Position numbers and translations under genes: made by a program
In this document: positions 1 to 11,630 of the stretch, in pieces
Layout: each line of letters starts with the position of its first letter
How positions within the stretch are numbered: the first letter of the stretch is position 1
The notes under the pieces: generated by a model
Databases searched by the model: none
Seen by the model: only the letters and a program-made list of their open reading frames with translations
What the model was told of the DNA's origin: nothing
Assembly (NCBI GenBank): GCA_030411725.1
Contig: MU839850.1
Location: 308,707-372,706, forward strand
Length of the DNA stretch: 64,000 bases
Reading direction: 5' to 3'
DNA from: Echria macrotheca
Taxonomy: Eukaryota; Ascomycota; Sordariomycetes; Sordariales; Schizotheciaceae

Positions 1-1151
1 TACGGCACCCAGCCGACGACATCACTTGGATTCCCGACGTGGGGCAGCCGCCCTCTCATCTGTTTGGGCCTGGCGCCGAAGATTGGAGGGTGCTCCCATG
101 CCCAGCGTAGACGCAAGCGGCAGTACCAGGGAGACGGCACGGAAACAAAAAAGAGAGTGCGAGCAGTTCATGATGTCTTGGACCGACACCGACAACACCG
201 CTTGCTCAATGGGCACGAAGGTCCAGTTACCTTCCTTTGGTGGGGTGGCGCTGAGTCCTTGCCCCGCCCCCGCTCGTCCGGCTGTTGGTGATGGAGCTTC
301 ATTTTCTGCTCAGGACAGCACGCCCCGCCTCCAGATAACACCGCAATGGCTTGTCAACACCTTGGGTGGAGTCTAGAATGTCATTCCGGCGCATCGGCAG
401 GCAATGGCTACGATTACCGACCGACAGACCAAAGGGCTCTGCGGCTTCCCCTCGCCAATGTCTATCGGTCAACACCACAGCCGGACCGTCCTATCAGATC
501 GCGAGAATATAGCCGCATGGGGGCGATAAGGCACCACGCAATTGGCCTGTCGTCATATCGCATCCCGCGTGGAGACGGAGCGGTTGTGAGTGGGCAGGCA
601 TGGAATTGGCTGGGTGCCTCGATGCCATTGCATCACGAGCTTTGCTGGAACCCCCAAAGCTTACAGCTATCGGATGAGCTATCGTGCAGCCGTGCAGCTG
701 TCGCACACTCGCTGTGCTACCATTGAGTTACATGGTCATGCATCCACGCCGCGCCAATCTGCAGCACGACGGTCGAGACCGGCGGGTGAATCTTGCCTGG
801 AAGTGTTCATCTCTGTACATTTTCCCCTATCTCGTTCCGTGCGGCGTCACGGATATTGTGAGAAAGCCTGCGGGGACCGATGACATCCGGATACATGCCC
901 AAAGGGACCAGGAGACACTTCCGGACTCGATGGGAATTACTGAACGGCCTTCTGGACATATACTCCTTGCACAATACACAAAATCACGGCCTTTATTTTG
1001 CTGTGATGCATGAGACTGACTCGTTTTCTTTTAGAACAGACCCGTGCCATCCTAGCGGCGCTGCTGCTCCTGTGCTAGACAGCCGACTCGACCCGGCGCA
1101 CGCCCTTTGGTTCTCAACAGCCAGGGACTCGACAAGCAAAGCTTGCCTAGC
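1..1151. other. Upstream region of the glutamate synthase gene
   Basis: No convincing gene is seen. The open frames here are short, have no recognisable domain and begin and end without splice context. The stretch probably holds the promoter and 5' leader of the glutamate synthase gene. Two matches to the fungal GATA-factor core HGATAR (AreA/NIT2 class) lie at 333-338 and 524-529. Such factors control nitrogen genes, but the motif is short and chance matches are expected. Confidence 0.5.
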
Positions 1152-4100
1152 ATGGGCCTGATCGAGGACTTCGACGATCGCAACATCCAGCTTGAGGCCG
1201 AAACAGACTCATACCACCCTTATGAGTACCAAGAGGAGGGAAATACCTCATGGGCTGGTGCCCTCCCGGTGAAGCAGTACGTTACAAGCCATAAACTCCT
1301 CGGTTTCCGATACTGACTTGGTTCCTTAGGGGTCTGTATGATCCTGAACTCGAAAAAGATGCTTGCGGTGTAGGCTTTGCTTGGTAAGACGCTCGCGATT
1401 CAATGCCGCGAGCACGCTCGCTAATAACCTGCAGCCACATTAAGGGCAAGCCTAGCCACAAGATCGTCAGCGATGGTGAGTGAACAGATTCTCTATGAGG
1501 CTGGCTTTGCTAACAGCTTCTCAGCACGAAACCTCCTGTGTAACATGACCCATCGGGGTGCCGTGGGATCAGATGCGCGAGATGGTGACGGTGCAGGTGT
1601 CATGACCTCGATTCCTCACAAGTTTTTTATCAAGAACTTTGAGCGAGAGGTTGGCATCAAGCTGCCTCCTTTGGGCCAGTATGCTGTGGGAAACCTGTTC
1701 TTCAAGCCGGACCCAGAGACCTTGGAGGAATCCAAGCGGCAATTGGAAGATGTTGCCGAATCCTTGGGCTTGAGAGTGCTCGGGTGGCGAGAGCCCCCCG
1801 TGGACTCGACGCTGCTCGGGCCTGCTGCCGCTTCTAGGGAGCCCACGATCCTGCAGCCTTTTGTTGTCTTGCAGTCCGCTTATGGCTCGGGCAATGCTCC
1901 CGAGACCACGGACCCCGAGAAGTTTGATGAGAGGCTCTTTGAGCGACAGCTCTATGTCCTCCGCAAGCGTGCAACACATACCATTGGCCTCCAGAACTGG
2001 TTCTACCTCTGTTCCCTCTCCAACAAGAACATTGTCTACAAGGGGCAACTGGCGCCGGTACAGGTCTACCAGTACTACCACGACTTGGTGAACGCCGATT
2101 ACGAGGCTCATTTTGCCTTGGTGCACTCCCGTTTCTCGACCAACACTTTCCCGTCCTGGGATCGTGCGCAACCCCTGCGATGGGCGGCACACAACGGTAC
2201 GTCCATGCTTCTCCCGGTCCTGTAGCTTATTGCTAATTCCCGCTGCAGGCGAGATCAACACCCTTCGGGGTAACAAGAACTGGATGCGTGCCCGTGAGGG
2301 TGTGATGCAGTCTGACATTTTCGGTGACGAGCTGGAGATGCTCTACCCCATCGTTGAGGATGGTGGTTCAGACTCGGCTGCGTTCGACAACGTCCTAGAG
2401 CTGCTCACCATCAACGGTGTTCTCTCCCTCCCCGAAGCTGTCATGTTGATGGTACCAGAGGCGTGGCAAGGAAATGCGCTCATGGACCCCAAGAAGGCCG
2501 CTTTCTACGAGTGGGCCGCTTGCCAGATGGAACCATGGGATGGGCCAGCCCTGTTCACGTTCGCTGATGGGCGGTTCTGCGGTGCCAATCTCGACCGTAA
2601 CGGCCTGAGACCTTGCCGCTTCTACGTCATGGACGATGACCGTATTATCTGCGCTTCCGAGGTGGGCACGATTGCCGTCGAGCCGGAGAAGGTCATCCAG
2701 AAGGGTCGCCTGCAGCCCGGGCGCATGCTTCTCGTTGATACACAAGCTGGTCGCATCATCGACGACTCGGAGCTCAAAGCCGCCGTGGCCAGCCGTCATG
2801 ATTTCCGCGCATGGCTGGACAAGGAGTTGATCACGCTGCCCAGGATCCTAGAGCATGCCTCACAGAACAGCAGCTTGGAGCTCGCAGCAAAGCTTGACGA
2901 CTCTAAACTTCACGAAGACCCGCTGTTGCACGCCTTCGGCTACACCTTTGAGCAGGTCAGCTTGCTGCTTGCTCCCATGGCTTCGGACGAGAAGGAGGCG
3001 CTTGGTTCCATGGGTAATGACGCTCCTTTGGCCTGCCTGTCCCAGGCGCCGAAGCTGCTCTACGAGTACTTCCGTCAGCTTTTCGCCCAGGTCACCAACC
3101 CCCCTATTGATCCCATCAGAGAGTCAATTGTCATGTCTCTGGAGTGCTATGTCGGTCCTCAAGGCAATCTTCTCGAGATGGATGCCTCCCAGTGCGGTAG
3201 ACTTCTTCTGCCCAGCCCCATCTTGTCGATTCCCGAGTTCAACGCGCTGAAGAACATGTCGACCCTGCACCCTGAATGGACGGTCAAGACCATCGACATC
3301 ACCTTCCCTAAGAGCGAAGGCGTTGAAGGCTATATCAAGCACCTCGACTACATCTGCAACGAGACTACGGCTGCCATCGAGGCCCGGGATCGCATCATTG
3401 TGCTTTCGGACCGGAACACATCCAAGGACCGCGTCGCTGTATCGGCCCTCCTTGCGTCTGGCATGGTTCACCACCACCTTGTTAGCAACAAGTGGCGTGC
3501 CATGGCGGCCATCGTTGTCGAGACTGCGGAGGCTCGCGAGGTTCACCACATGTGTGTTCTCTTGGGCTACGGCGCCGATGCCATCAACCCGTACCTCGCC
3601 ATGGAGTGCATCCTGAAGCTCAACAAGGAGAAGCTGATCAAGAAAAAGCTCTCGGATGACGAGCTCATTGCCAACTACAAGCACTCCTGCGATGGTGGTA
3701 TCTTGAAGGTCATGAGCAAGATGGGCATCTCCACCCTTGCCAGTTATAAGGGTGCCCAGATCTTCGAGGCCTTGGGTGTGGACGACACCGTCGTCGAACG
3801 TTGCTTCAGGGGGACCGCCTCCCGTATTAAGGGTGTCACATTCGAGAACATTGCCGAGGACGCATTCCGTTTCCACGAGCGAGGCTTCCCCTCTCGATAC
3901 ACGGTTTCCGTTCGAGGACTTCCCGAGTCTGGCGAATACCACTGGCGTGATGGTGGAGAGGCCCACATCAACGACCCCGTGTCAATTGCGAACATCCAGG
4001 ATGCCGTCAGGACCAAGAATGACAAGTCGTATGAAGCCTACTCACGGTCGGAGTATGAGCAGATCAAAGCTTGCACTCTCCGTGGCATGTTGGACTTCAA

Positions 4101-7100
4101 GTTTGAGGAGTGCACACCCGTCCCCATTGATCAAGTCGAGCCCTGGACCGAGATCGTCCGGCGCTTCTGCACAGGAGCCATGTCGTACGGTTCTATCTCG
4201 ATGGAGTCACACTCTACGCTGGCTGTCGCTATGAACAGACTGGGTGGAAAGTCCAATACCGGTGAAGGCGGTGAGGACCCTGAGCGCTCGCAGCGACTCC
4301 CCAACGGCGATACCATGCGGTCCGCGATCAAGCAGGTTGCGTCTGGTCGCTTCGGTGTCACGTCCGCATACCTCGCTGATTCGGATGAGCTCCAAATCAA
4401 GATGGCCCAGGGCGCCAAGCCCGGCGAGGGCGGTGAGCTTCCTGGCCACAAAGTGTCCAAGTCGATCGCTCGTACCCGTCACTCTACCCCTGGCGTCGGT
4501 CTGATCTCTCCTCCCCCCCATCACGACATCTACTCGATCGAGGACTTGAAGCAGCTCATTTACGACCTCAAGTGCTCCAGCCCCCGATCCCGCGTCTCGG
4601 TGAAGCTTGTCTCCGAGACTGGTGTTGGTATCGTTGCCTCCGGTGTCGCCAAGGCGAAGGCTGACCACATCCTGATCTCTGGTCATGACGGTGGTACCGG
4701 TGCCTCCCGATGGACCGGTATCAAGTACGCCGGTCTTCCTTGGGAACTCGGCCTTGCCGAGACCCACCAGACCTTGGTGCTGAACGACCTCCGTGGCCGT
4801 GTCGTTGTTCAAACTGACGGTCAGCTCCGCACTGGCCGTGATGTTGCGATGGCCTGTCTCCTTGGTGCTGAAGAGTGGGGGTTTGCCACCACTCCTTTGA
4901 TCGCCATGGGCTGCATTATGATGAGAAAATGTCACCTGTATGAAAGATTTTTCCTTTTTAAACCCTCTTTTTTCCTCTGAAGCCCTCTCTTTTGCTTTTC
5001 AAGCCCTCTCTTTACTTTTAAACCCCCTATGAAATAGTAAACATAGGCTAACTTTTTCACAGAAACACCTGCCCTGTTGGTATCGCCACCCAGGACCCCG
5101 AGCTACGCAAGAAGTTCACCGGAACGCCCGAGCACGTTATCAATTTCTTCTACTATGTCGCTAACGAACTCCGTGCGATCATGGCCAAGCTCGGCTTCCG
5201 GACCGTGAACGAGATGATTGGGTACGACTTATCCCCTGTGATTTTTGTTTAGTGTAGATTGCTAACTGGATCGTGTAGCCACGTCGAAGTCCTCAAGGTC
5301 CGGGACGATTTGCGTACTAGCAAGACTGCCAACATTGATCTGTCGCTGATCTTGACGCCCGCCCACAAGCTTCGTCCTGGTGTTGCCACCTTCAATGTCC
5401 GCAAGCAGGATCACCGGCTCTATGTCCGGCTGGATAACAAGCTGATCTCCGAGGCCGAGTTGACCCTCGACAAGGGACTGCCATCCCGCATCGAGTGCGA
5501 CATTGTCAACACAGACCGTGCCATGGGTACCTCGCTGTCCTACCATATCTCGAAACGGTACGGCGAGGACGGTCTGCCGATGGATACTGTACATGTCAAC
5601 ATTAAGGGGTCGGCTGGACAGTCGTTCGGTGCTTTCCTGGCTCCCGGTGTGACCCTTGAGCTCGAGGGTGATGCCAATGATTATGTCGGCAAGGGTCTCT
5701 CTGGCGGTCGCCTCATCGTCTACCCGCCCCGGTCTGCAGTTTTCAAAGCTGAGGAGAATATCCTCATCGGCAACGTCTGCTTGTACGGCGCCACAAGCGG
5801 GACTTGCTTCTTCCGGGGTGTCGCGGCCGAGCGTTTCGCCGTCCGTAACTCGGGCGCCACTGCCGTTGTTGAAGGTGTCGGCGACCACGGTTGCGAGTAC
5901 ATGACTGGCGGCCGCATCCTTGTTCTGGGCAGCACCGGCCGCAACTTCGCGGCTGGTATGTCTGGCGGTATTGCCTATGTTCTCGACATCAACCAAGATT
6001 TCATGTCGAAGCTCAATATGGAGATGGTAGAGGCTGGCCCTCTCGAGGACAAGGATGAGATTTCCTATGTCCGCGGCCTTATCGAGGACCACCACCACTA
6101 CACCGGCTCCGAGCTTGCCGCCCGTATCCTTGTGGACTTCAATCGGGCCCTGCCGCGTTTCATCAAGGTCTTGCCAGTTGATTACAAACGAGTGCTGCAG
6201 GAGGAGGCGGCCAAGGCTGCGGAAGCCAAACGTGCCGAATACAATCTCCCTATCGTCGCCGGTGTTGCTCCCAAGGCTGATCATAAGCCCGCCAAGCTCA
6301 TGGATATCGAGGAGACGGTGGGCGACAACAAGGCGGAGAAGAAGAAGGCACTCGTCCTAGACAAGACGAAGGGATTCATGAAGTATCAACGCCGGTCTGA
6401 GAAGTACAGGAACCCCACCACCAGAACGAAGGACTGGGCCGAGCTTTCCCAGAGACTCGACGAGGATCAACTCAAATACCAGGCGGCCCGTTGCATGGAC
6501 TGCGGCGTGCCCTTCTGCCAATCTGACACCGGGTGCCCGATCTCCAACATCATCCCCAAATGGAACGAGCTGGTCTTCTCGAGCAGCTGGCGTGATGCCC
6601 TTGATCGTCTCCTCATGACAAACAACTTCCCCGAATTCACAGGTCGTGTCTGCCCGGCGCCTTGCGAAGGTGCCTGCGTTCTCGGCATCAACGAGGACCC
6701 GGTCGGCATCAAGTCAATCGAATGTGCCATTATCGACCGCGGCTTCGAGAAGGGCTGGATGGTGCCTACGCCCCCCAAGGTGCGCACCGGCAAGAAGGTT
6801 GCCATCATCGGATCCGGCCCCGCCGGCCTGGCTTGCGCCGACCAGCTCAACAAGGCCGGCCACACTGTCACGGTTTACGAACGCGCAGACCGTCTCGGTG
6901 GTCTCCTCATGTATGGTATCCCCAACATGAAGCTTGACAAGCGCATCGTCAAGCGGCGTACCGATTTCATGGCCGCTGAGGGCATCAACTTCAAGACCGG
7001 CGTTGCTGTTGGCGAGGACATCCAGCTCATGGACCTCAAGGCTGAGAACGACGCGGTTGTGATCGCCACTGGCGCCACGGTCGCTCGTGACCTGCCCATC

Positions 7101-7937
7101 AAGGGCCGCAACCTCGAGGGCATTCACTTCGCCATGGAGTTCTTGCACAAGAACACCAAGTCTCTGCTCGACTCGGAGCTCGCCGACGGGGCTTACATCT
7201 CGGCCAAGGACAAGGATGTGATCGTCATTGGCGGTGGTGATACCGGCAACGACTGCATTGGTACCTCGGTTCGTCACGGTGCCAAGTCGGTCATCAACTT
7301 TGAGCTCCTGCCCCAGCCTCCGCCGGAGCGTGGTCGTGACAACCCGTGGCCCCAGTGGCCGCGCATCTACCGCGTTGACTACGGCCACACTGAAGTGCAG
7401 CAGCACATGGGCAAAGACCCCCGTGAGTTCTGCATCATGTCCGAGGAGTTTGTCGATGACGGCAATGGCAAGGTCAAGGGAATCAACACGGTGCGCGTTG
7501 AGTGGACCAAGTCTGCCACCGGCGGCTGGGATATGAAGAAGATCGACGGCTCTCAGCAGTTCTTCCCGGCCGACCTCGTCCTCCTCTCCATGGGCTTCCT
7601 TGGTCCCGAGGGTCGCGTGCTGGGCGACGAGATTGAGAAGGACCCACGTAAGAATGTCAAGACGCCGCCTGGCCAGTACAGCACCAATGTCGAGGGTGTG
7701 TTCGCCGCCGGTGACTGCCGTCGCGGACAATCCCTCATCGTTTGGTAAGTCAATTCGCTTTGGGTAGAACACGGTTCAGAAAAGCTAACTTTTGGTAGGG
7801 GCATCAACGAGGGTCGGCAGGCTGCTCGCGAGGTCGATTTGTACCTTGAGCACTGCACCAACTTGCCTGTCACTGGTGGTATCGTCAAGCGTACTGCTCA
7901 GGAGGTATTTGCGGCTGCACACTTGGCTGCGGCGTAA
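1152..7937 (+). CDS. GLT1: Glutamate synthase [NADH] (GOGAT)
   Basis: Makes two glutamates from glutamine and 2-oxoglutarate using NADH, the second half of the GS-GOGAT nitrogen assimilation route. Eight exons are inferred: 1152-1276, 1330-1383, 1435-1475, 1525-2196, 2249-4937, 5063-5221, 5279-7744 and 7799-7937, giving about 2114 residues, the usual length for fungal single-chain GOGAT. Domains in order: a short propeptide, then the class II glutamine amidotransferase whose nucleophile is Cys54 (ACGVGF); the central and FMN synthase domains; the 3Fe-4S cysteines around residues 1184-1199 (KCHLNTCPVG, split by an intron); the GXGXG beta-helix; and the NADH-reductase part with its cluster-binding region (CMDCGVPFC near 1652), FAD motif GSGPAG near 1757 and nucleotide motif GGGDTGN near 1897. 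The start ATG lies close before the propeptide and is the only good in-frame choice. No breaks are seen. Confidence 0.96.
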
Positions 7938-8523
7938 GAAAATAGGGCTGGCATGTATTCCTGTAACTGGGATGTAACCGGCGGGACTTTGGTCTTTGGG
8001 GTGCAAGGGCATAGATGATGGGTGGGCAGTCTCTTGAGCAAGTTTTCTGATTTTTGATACCAGTCGGCGAAGCATTGGCGGTCCTTCGAAGGTTTGACGA
8101 CTTGGGATGGCTGATGATTCCACGGATGGGATGCATGGGCGAATATTGGTGCGGGCGGACTCGATTTTGGGGTGGTTTTGATTGTTCTTTCTGTACATAG
8201 TTTGACAGCTACATAGCCAAGAGCGAAGCCATTTTGAACTGCCTACGGTGTCTGTGATCTTGCGATGGTGTTTATACAGGCAAACATGCAGATGTTTCAC
8301 TGAAGTGAGGGCCGAGACCGAGGTCGGTCGAGATCACTGGGGGAAGGTGGGCACGTGTTGAAATGATTGGACAATGGTAAAGATAAGCTCAAGCTCTGGT
8401 GGGGCAGCTGTCACAATGACGAGAGGCTGCCCGCCGCTGCCAGAGCGGATCACCCCGACAATGCTCACTTGTTCCCCTCGCTCTTTGTGACGCATCAACG
8501 GCTAACAGGGCTCGATCGCAACG
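7938..8523. other. Intergenic region between GOGAT and the VTC gene
   Basis: This is the 3' flank of the glutamate synthase gene and the promoter of the next gene on the same strand. No coding frame, repeat or RNA gene is visible. Confidence 0.5.
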
Positions 8524-10882
8524 ATGCGCTTCGGCAAGACGCTGCGACAGTCGACCTACGGGCCGTGGAAGGCCAAGTACATCGACTATGCCAAGCTGAA
8601 ATCACTGCTCCGCGAGGACCAGCCCGACGACGACGACGAGCCCTGGACCGAGGAGGACGAGAACCGCTTCTGCGACGAAATCTTCAACACGCAGCTCGAG
8701 AAGGTCGCCCAGTTCCAGGCCGAGAAGATCGAGGAACTGCGGAACCGAGTCGATGCCGCCTTTGCGAAGCTCAAAGACCTATCCGCGACCGAGGATGGCA
8801 AGCCCAAACCGAAGAGCGATGTCGAGACGCAGCAGCTCAAAGACCTCGAATCGGAGCTCGACGGCATCACCAATGAGGTCAAGGAGCTCCAGAAATTCAG
8901 CAACCTGAACTACACGGGCTTCCTCAAGATCGTCAAGAAGCATGACCGCAAACGCGGCGACCGGTACAAGATCAGGCCCATGATGCAGATCAGCCTGTCA
9001 AAACGGCCGTTCAACTCGGAGCAGGCGTACTCACCGCTGTTGAACAAGCTCTCGCTCATGTACTTTGCCATCCGGCAACAGCTCGAGGGAGAAGCCGCGG
9101 GAGACTCGTATCCACTAGACCCCGACAGCCAGGCCGAGACTCACAACGGCGAGCGGTATACGGCGCACAAATTCTGGGTGCATCCGGATAACCTCCTTGA
9201 GGTCAAGACATATATCATGCGGCGGCTGCCGGCGCTGGTCTACAGTCAGCAATCGGCCAAGGAGGCGGATGCCAACGAGGACCCAACCATCACGTCGCTA
9301 TACTTCGACAACGCCAAGTTTCAGTTATACTACAAGAAAGTCGAGCGGGAAGGCGAGGCTTCGTCGCTTCGGCTGCGATGGTACGGACAGTTGAGCCAAA
9401 AACCGGACATCGTCCTCGAACAAAAGATAGTGCACGATAACGGAAGCAGCGAGGAGCGGAAGTTCGGGATCAAGGAGAAATACATCAGCCCCTTTCTGCG
9501 AGATGAGTACAAGATGGAGAAGTCGGTCCAAAAGATGGAGAGACAGGGCCAGAGTGCGAAGGATGTCGAGGAGTTCCAGTCGACGGCAGACGCAATCCAA
9601 GAGTTTGTCCGCACGAACAAGCTGGAGCCGCTCCTGCGCGCCAACTACGTCCGAACGGCATTCCAGAAGCCCGGCGACGATAGAGTCAGAATCGCGATTG
9701 ATACCGACATTGCCTTTATCCGCGAGGATGCGCTGGACCGGAGCCGACCCTGCAGAGATCCTCAAGACTGGCACCGGGCGGACATCGACAACGGCGACAT
9801 GACGTATCCATTCAAGAACATCAACCAGAGCGAGGTGTCTCGCTTCCCCTATGCTGTTCTCGAGATCAAGCTCAAGGAGGACAGCACGGGGAAGCGGCCA
9901 GCATGGATCCAAGACCTGATGAGCTCGCATCTGGTCCACCCCTCGCCGCGGTTCTCTAAATTCGTTCATGGTGTTGCGTCTCTGTTTGAAGATTACGTCA
10001 ACCGGCTGCCTTTCTGGCTGAGCGACCTCGACACAGATATCCGCAAGGACCCCCAGGCCGCCTTCGAGGAGCAGGAAGAGCGGCGGGCCCAGCGCGCAGG
10101 GGATGAGCAGATTGTGGGCAGCTTCCTCGGCACGAAGCTGGGTTCATATAAGCCATCCAAGAGTTCGCCCGTGAGCAAGTCCTACCTAGCCGACCGAGTC
10201 GCAGCAGAGAGCGGCGCCGCAGCAACGCCACAGTCAGGGGCCGAGAGATACAGGCCCGAAGCAGCGGGCGGGGAGGAGGCAGGCGAGTCGAGCGAGGCTC
10301 CAAGGGACTACGGGACGATATCGTCCATCTTTCCGAATTTCTCGCTGTCCAAGTATGCCAAGGCAAAACGGGCTCGGGAGGAGGCGCCAGCACTACCAGC
10401 TGGCGTAGTAGAACCCAAACAATGGATCAAGAACTCGGGACCACTCCAGATTGAGCCCAAGGTGTGGCTCGCCAACGAGCGGACATTCCTGAAATGGCAG
10501 CACATCTCGATCCTCCTTGGTGGCCTCGCCATCAGTCTGTACACGGCAGCTGGACACGGAACCGTTGCGGAATGGATGGCCATTAGCTATATTGTGGTTG
10601 CTGTATTTGCCGGCTGCTGGGGCTACTACACGCTTCACTGGCGACGGAACATGATTATCGAGCGGAGCGGGAAGGACTTTGATAGCATGGTTGGGCCTTT
10701 GATCATTAGTACAGCCTTGATGCTGGCCTTGATCCTCAACCTTGTATTTGCAGTAGGTTCTCCCGGTCTTTTTCGTGGCGAGTAGCTGACATGACAATCT
10801 CTAGTATCGGGCTGTGCTTGAGCATCCAGGCTCCGGGGAGAAGGGCGCGATGAATGGGACTGGGATCATGGGGGACCTCTGA
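8524..10882 (+). CDS. VTC2: Vacuolar transporter chaperone subunit, Vtc2/Vtc3 type (SPX-VTC-DUF202)
   Basis: Subunit of the vacuolar VTC complex, which makes polyphosphate from ATP and moves it into the vacuole; the SPX domain senses inositol pyrophosphates. Two exons (8524-10752 and 10805-10882) give 768 residues. The N-terminus (MRFGKTLRQS) opens the SPX domain, with the lysine-rich helix KIVKKHDRKRG near residue 140. The central tunnel domain follows (SLYFDNAKFQLYY, LRLRWYGQL, LEIKL). The C-terminal DUF202 part has three membrane segments (about 660-750). The stretch LPAGVVEPKQWIKNSGPLQI with EPKVWLANERTF matches Vtc2/Vtc3 better than the catalytic Vtc4, so a regulatory subunit is preferred. 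Catalytic competence cannot be decided by eye. Confidence 0.9.
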
Positions 10883-11630
10883 TCCGTGATGCGGAATTAT
10901 ATGTGAAGCATGTGGACTTGGGTTGCATATCAGCGGGTTGACTCTCGGTGTATTGGATATCATGGGCTGCGAGGAGAATAGCATGCACGACAGAATGTCT
11001 TGTTGAATCGATAGCAACTCGCCATGGCTTGCATAACGGGTCTCTCTGGAATCCAACACGAATCATGCAAGCTCTGATGACGCATCGGCAGAGCTGCCAA
11101 CAAGGCGGGCCAGGGGGGCCGTTGCATCGTCTTGGGAGAATATCGGATCAACCATTGGGCTGGATACAAAGAGCGGTGGTGCGAAGCGGGACTCGTGCAT
11201 TCGGCTGGGCTGCACTGATACACTGCACTGCAGCCGTTGGGCAGGCAGGCAAGCTGGCAAGGCCTCCACGTGTGTTTCATTGAAAATTAATATGTGGAAT
11301 AATTGTCTGGATCGCGCCCGACGCGTCAGTGTGTCGCCAAGTTTTAATCCGTACAGAGCTTGCTGCAACAAGCAGACGATACCTTAATTCTGAAACATTC
11401 AACAGCCGGGAATTTTGGTGCGATATCTTTCCGCGCGTCATCTGATCTCTAGGCCCAACCGCGTAAAGGTGTGTGGCTCGTAGGCGCAACTACCACAAGA
11501 CGCGTAGAGTGGTGGTCTTCGATGCGCCCCTCCACACCTCGACCAGAAAGAGAGTAGATGAAGCCAAATCAACCCACCCACGGTTGCGACCAGCCGCGTG
11601 CACATTGCAGGCCACCAGCACGGCAAAGGC
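10883..11630. other. Intergenic region
   Basis: This is the 3' flank of the VTC gene and the upstream region of the next plus-strand gene. A possible 3' splice site (ttgcag at 11605-11610) just before the next ATG suggests a 5'-leader intron. No gene is seen. Confidence 0.45.

Noticed and set aside
346..726. 126-codon open frame upstream of glutamate synthase
   Set aside because: No domain, no splice context, composition like the surrounding non-coding DNA; overlaps other chance frames on both strands.
5262..6284. Long minus-strand frame inside the GOGAT gene
   Set aside because: Antisense shadow of a GC-rich, codon-biased exon whose plus-strand product is clearly glutamate synthase.
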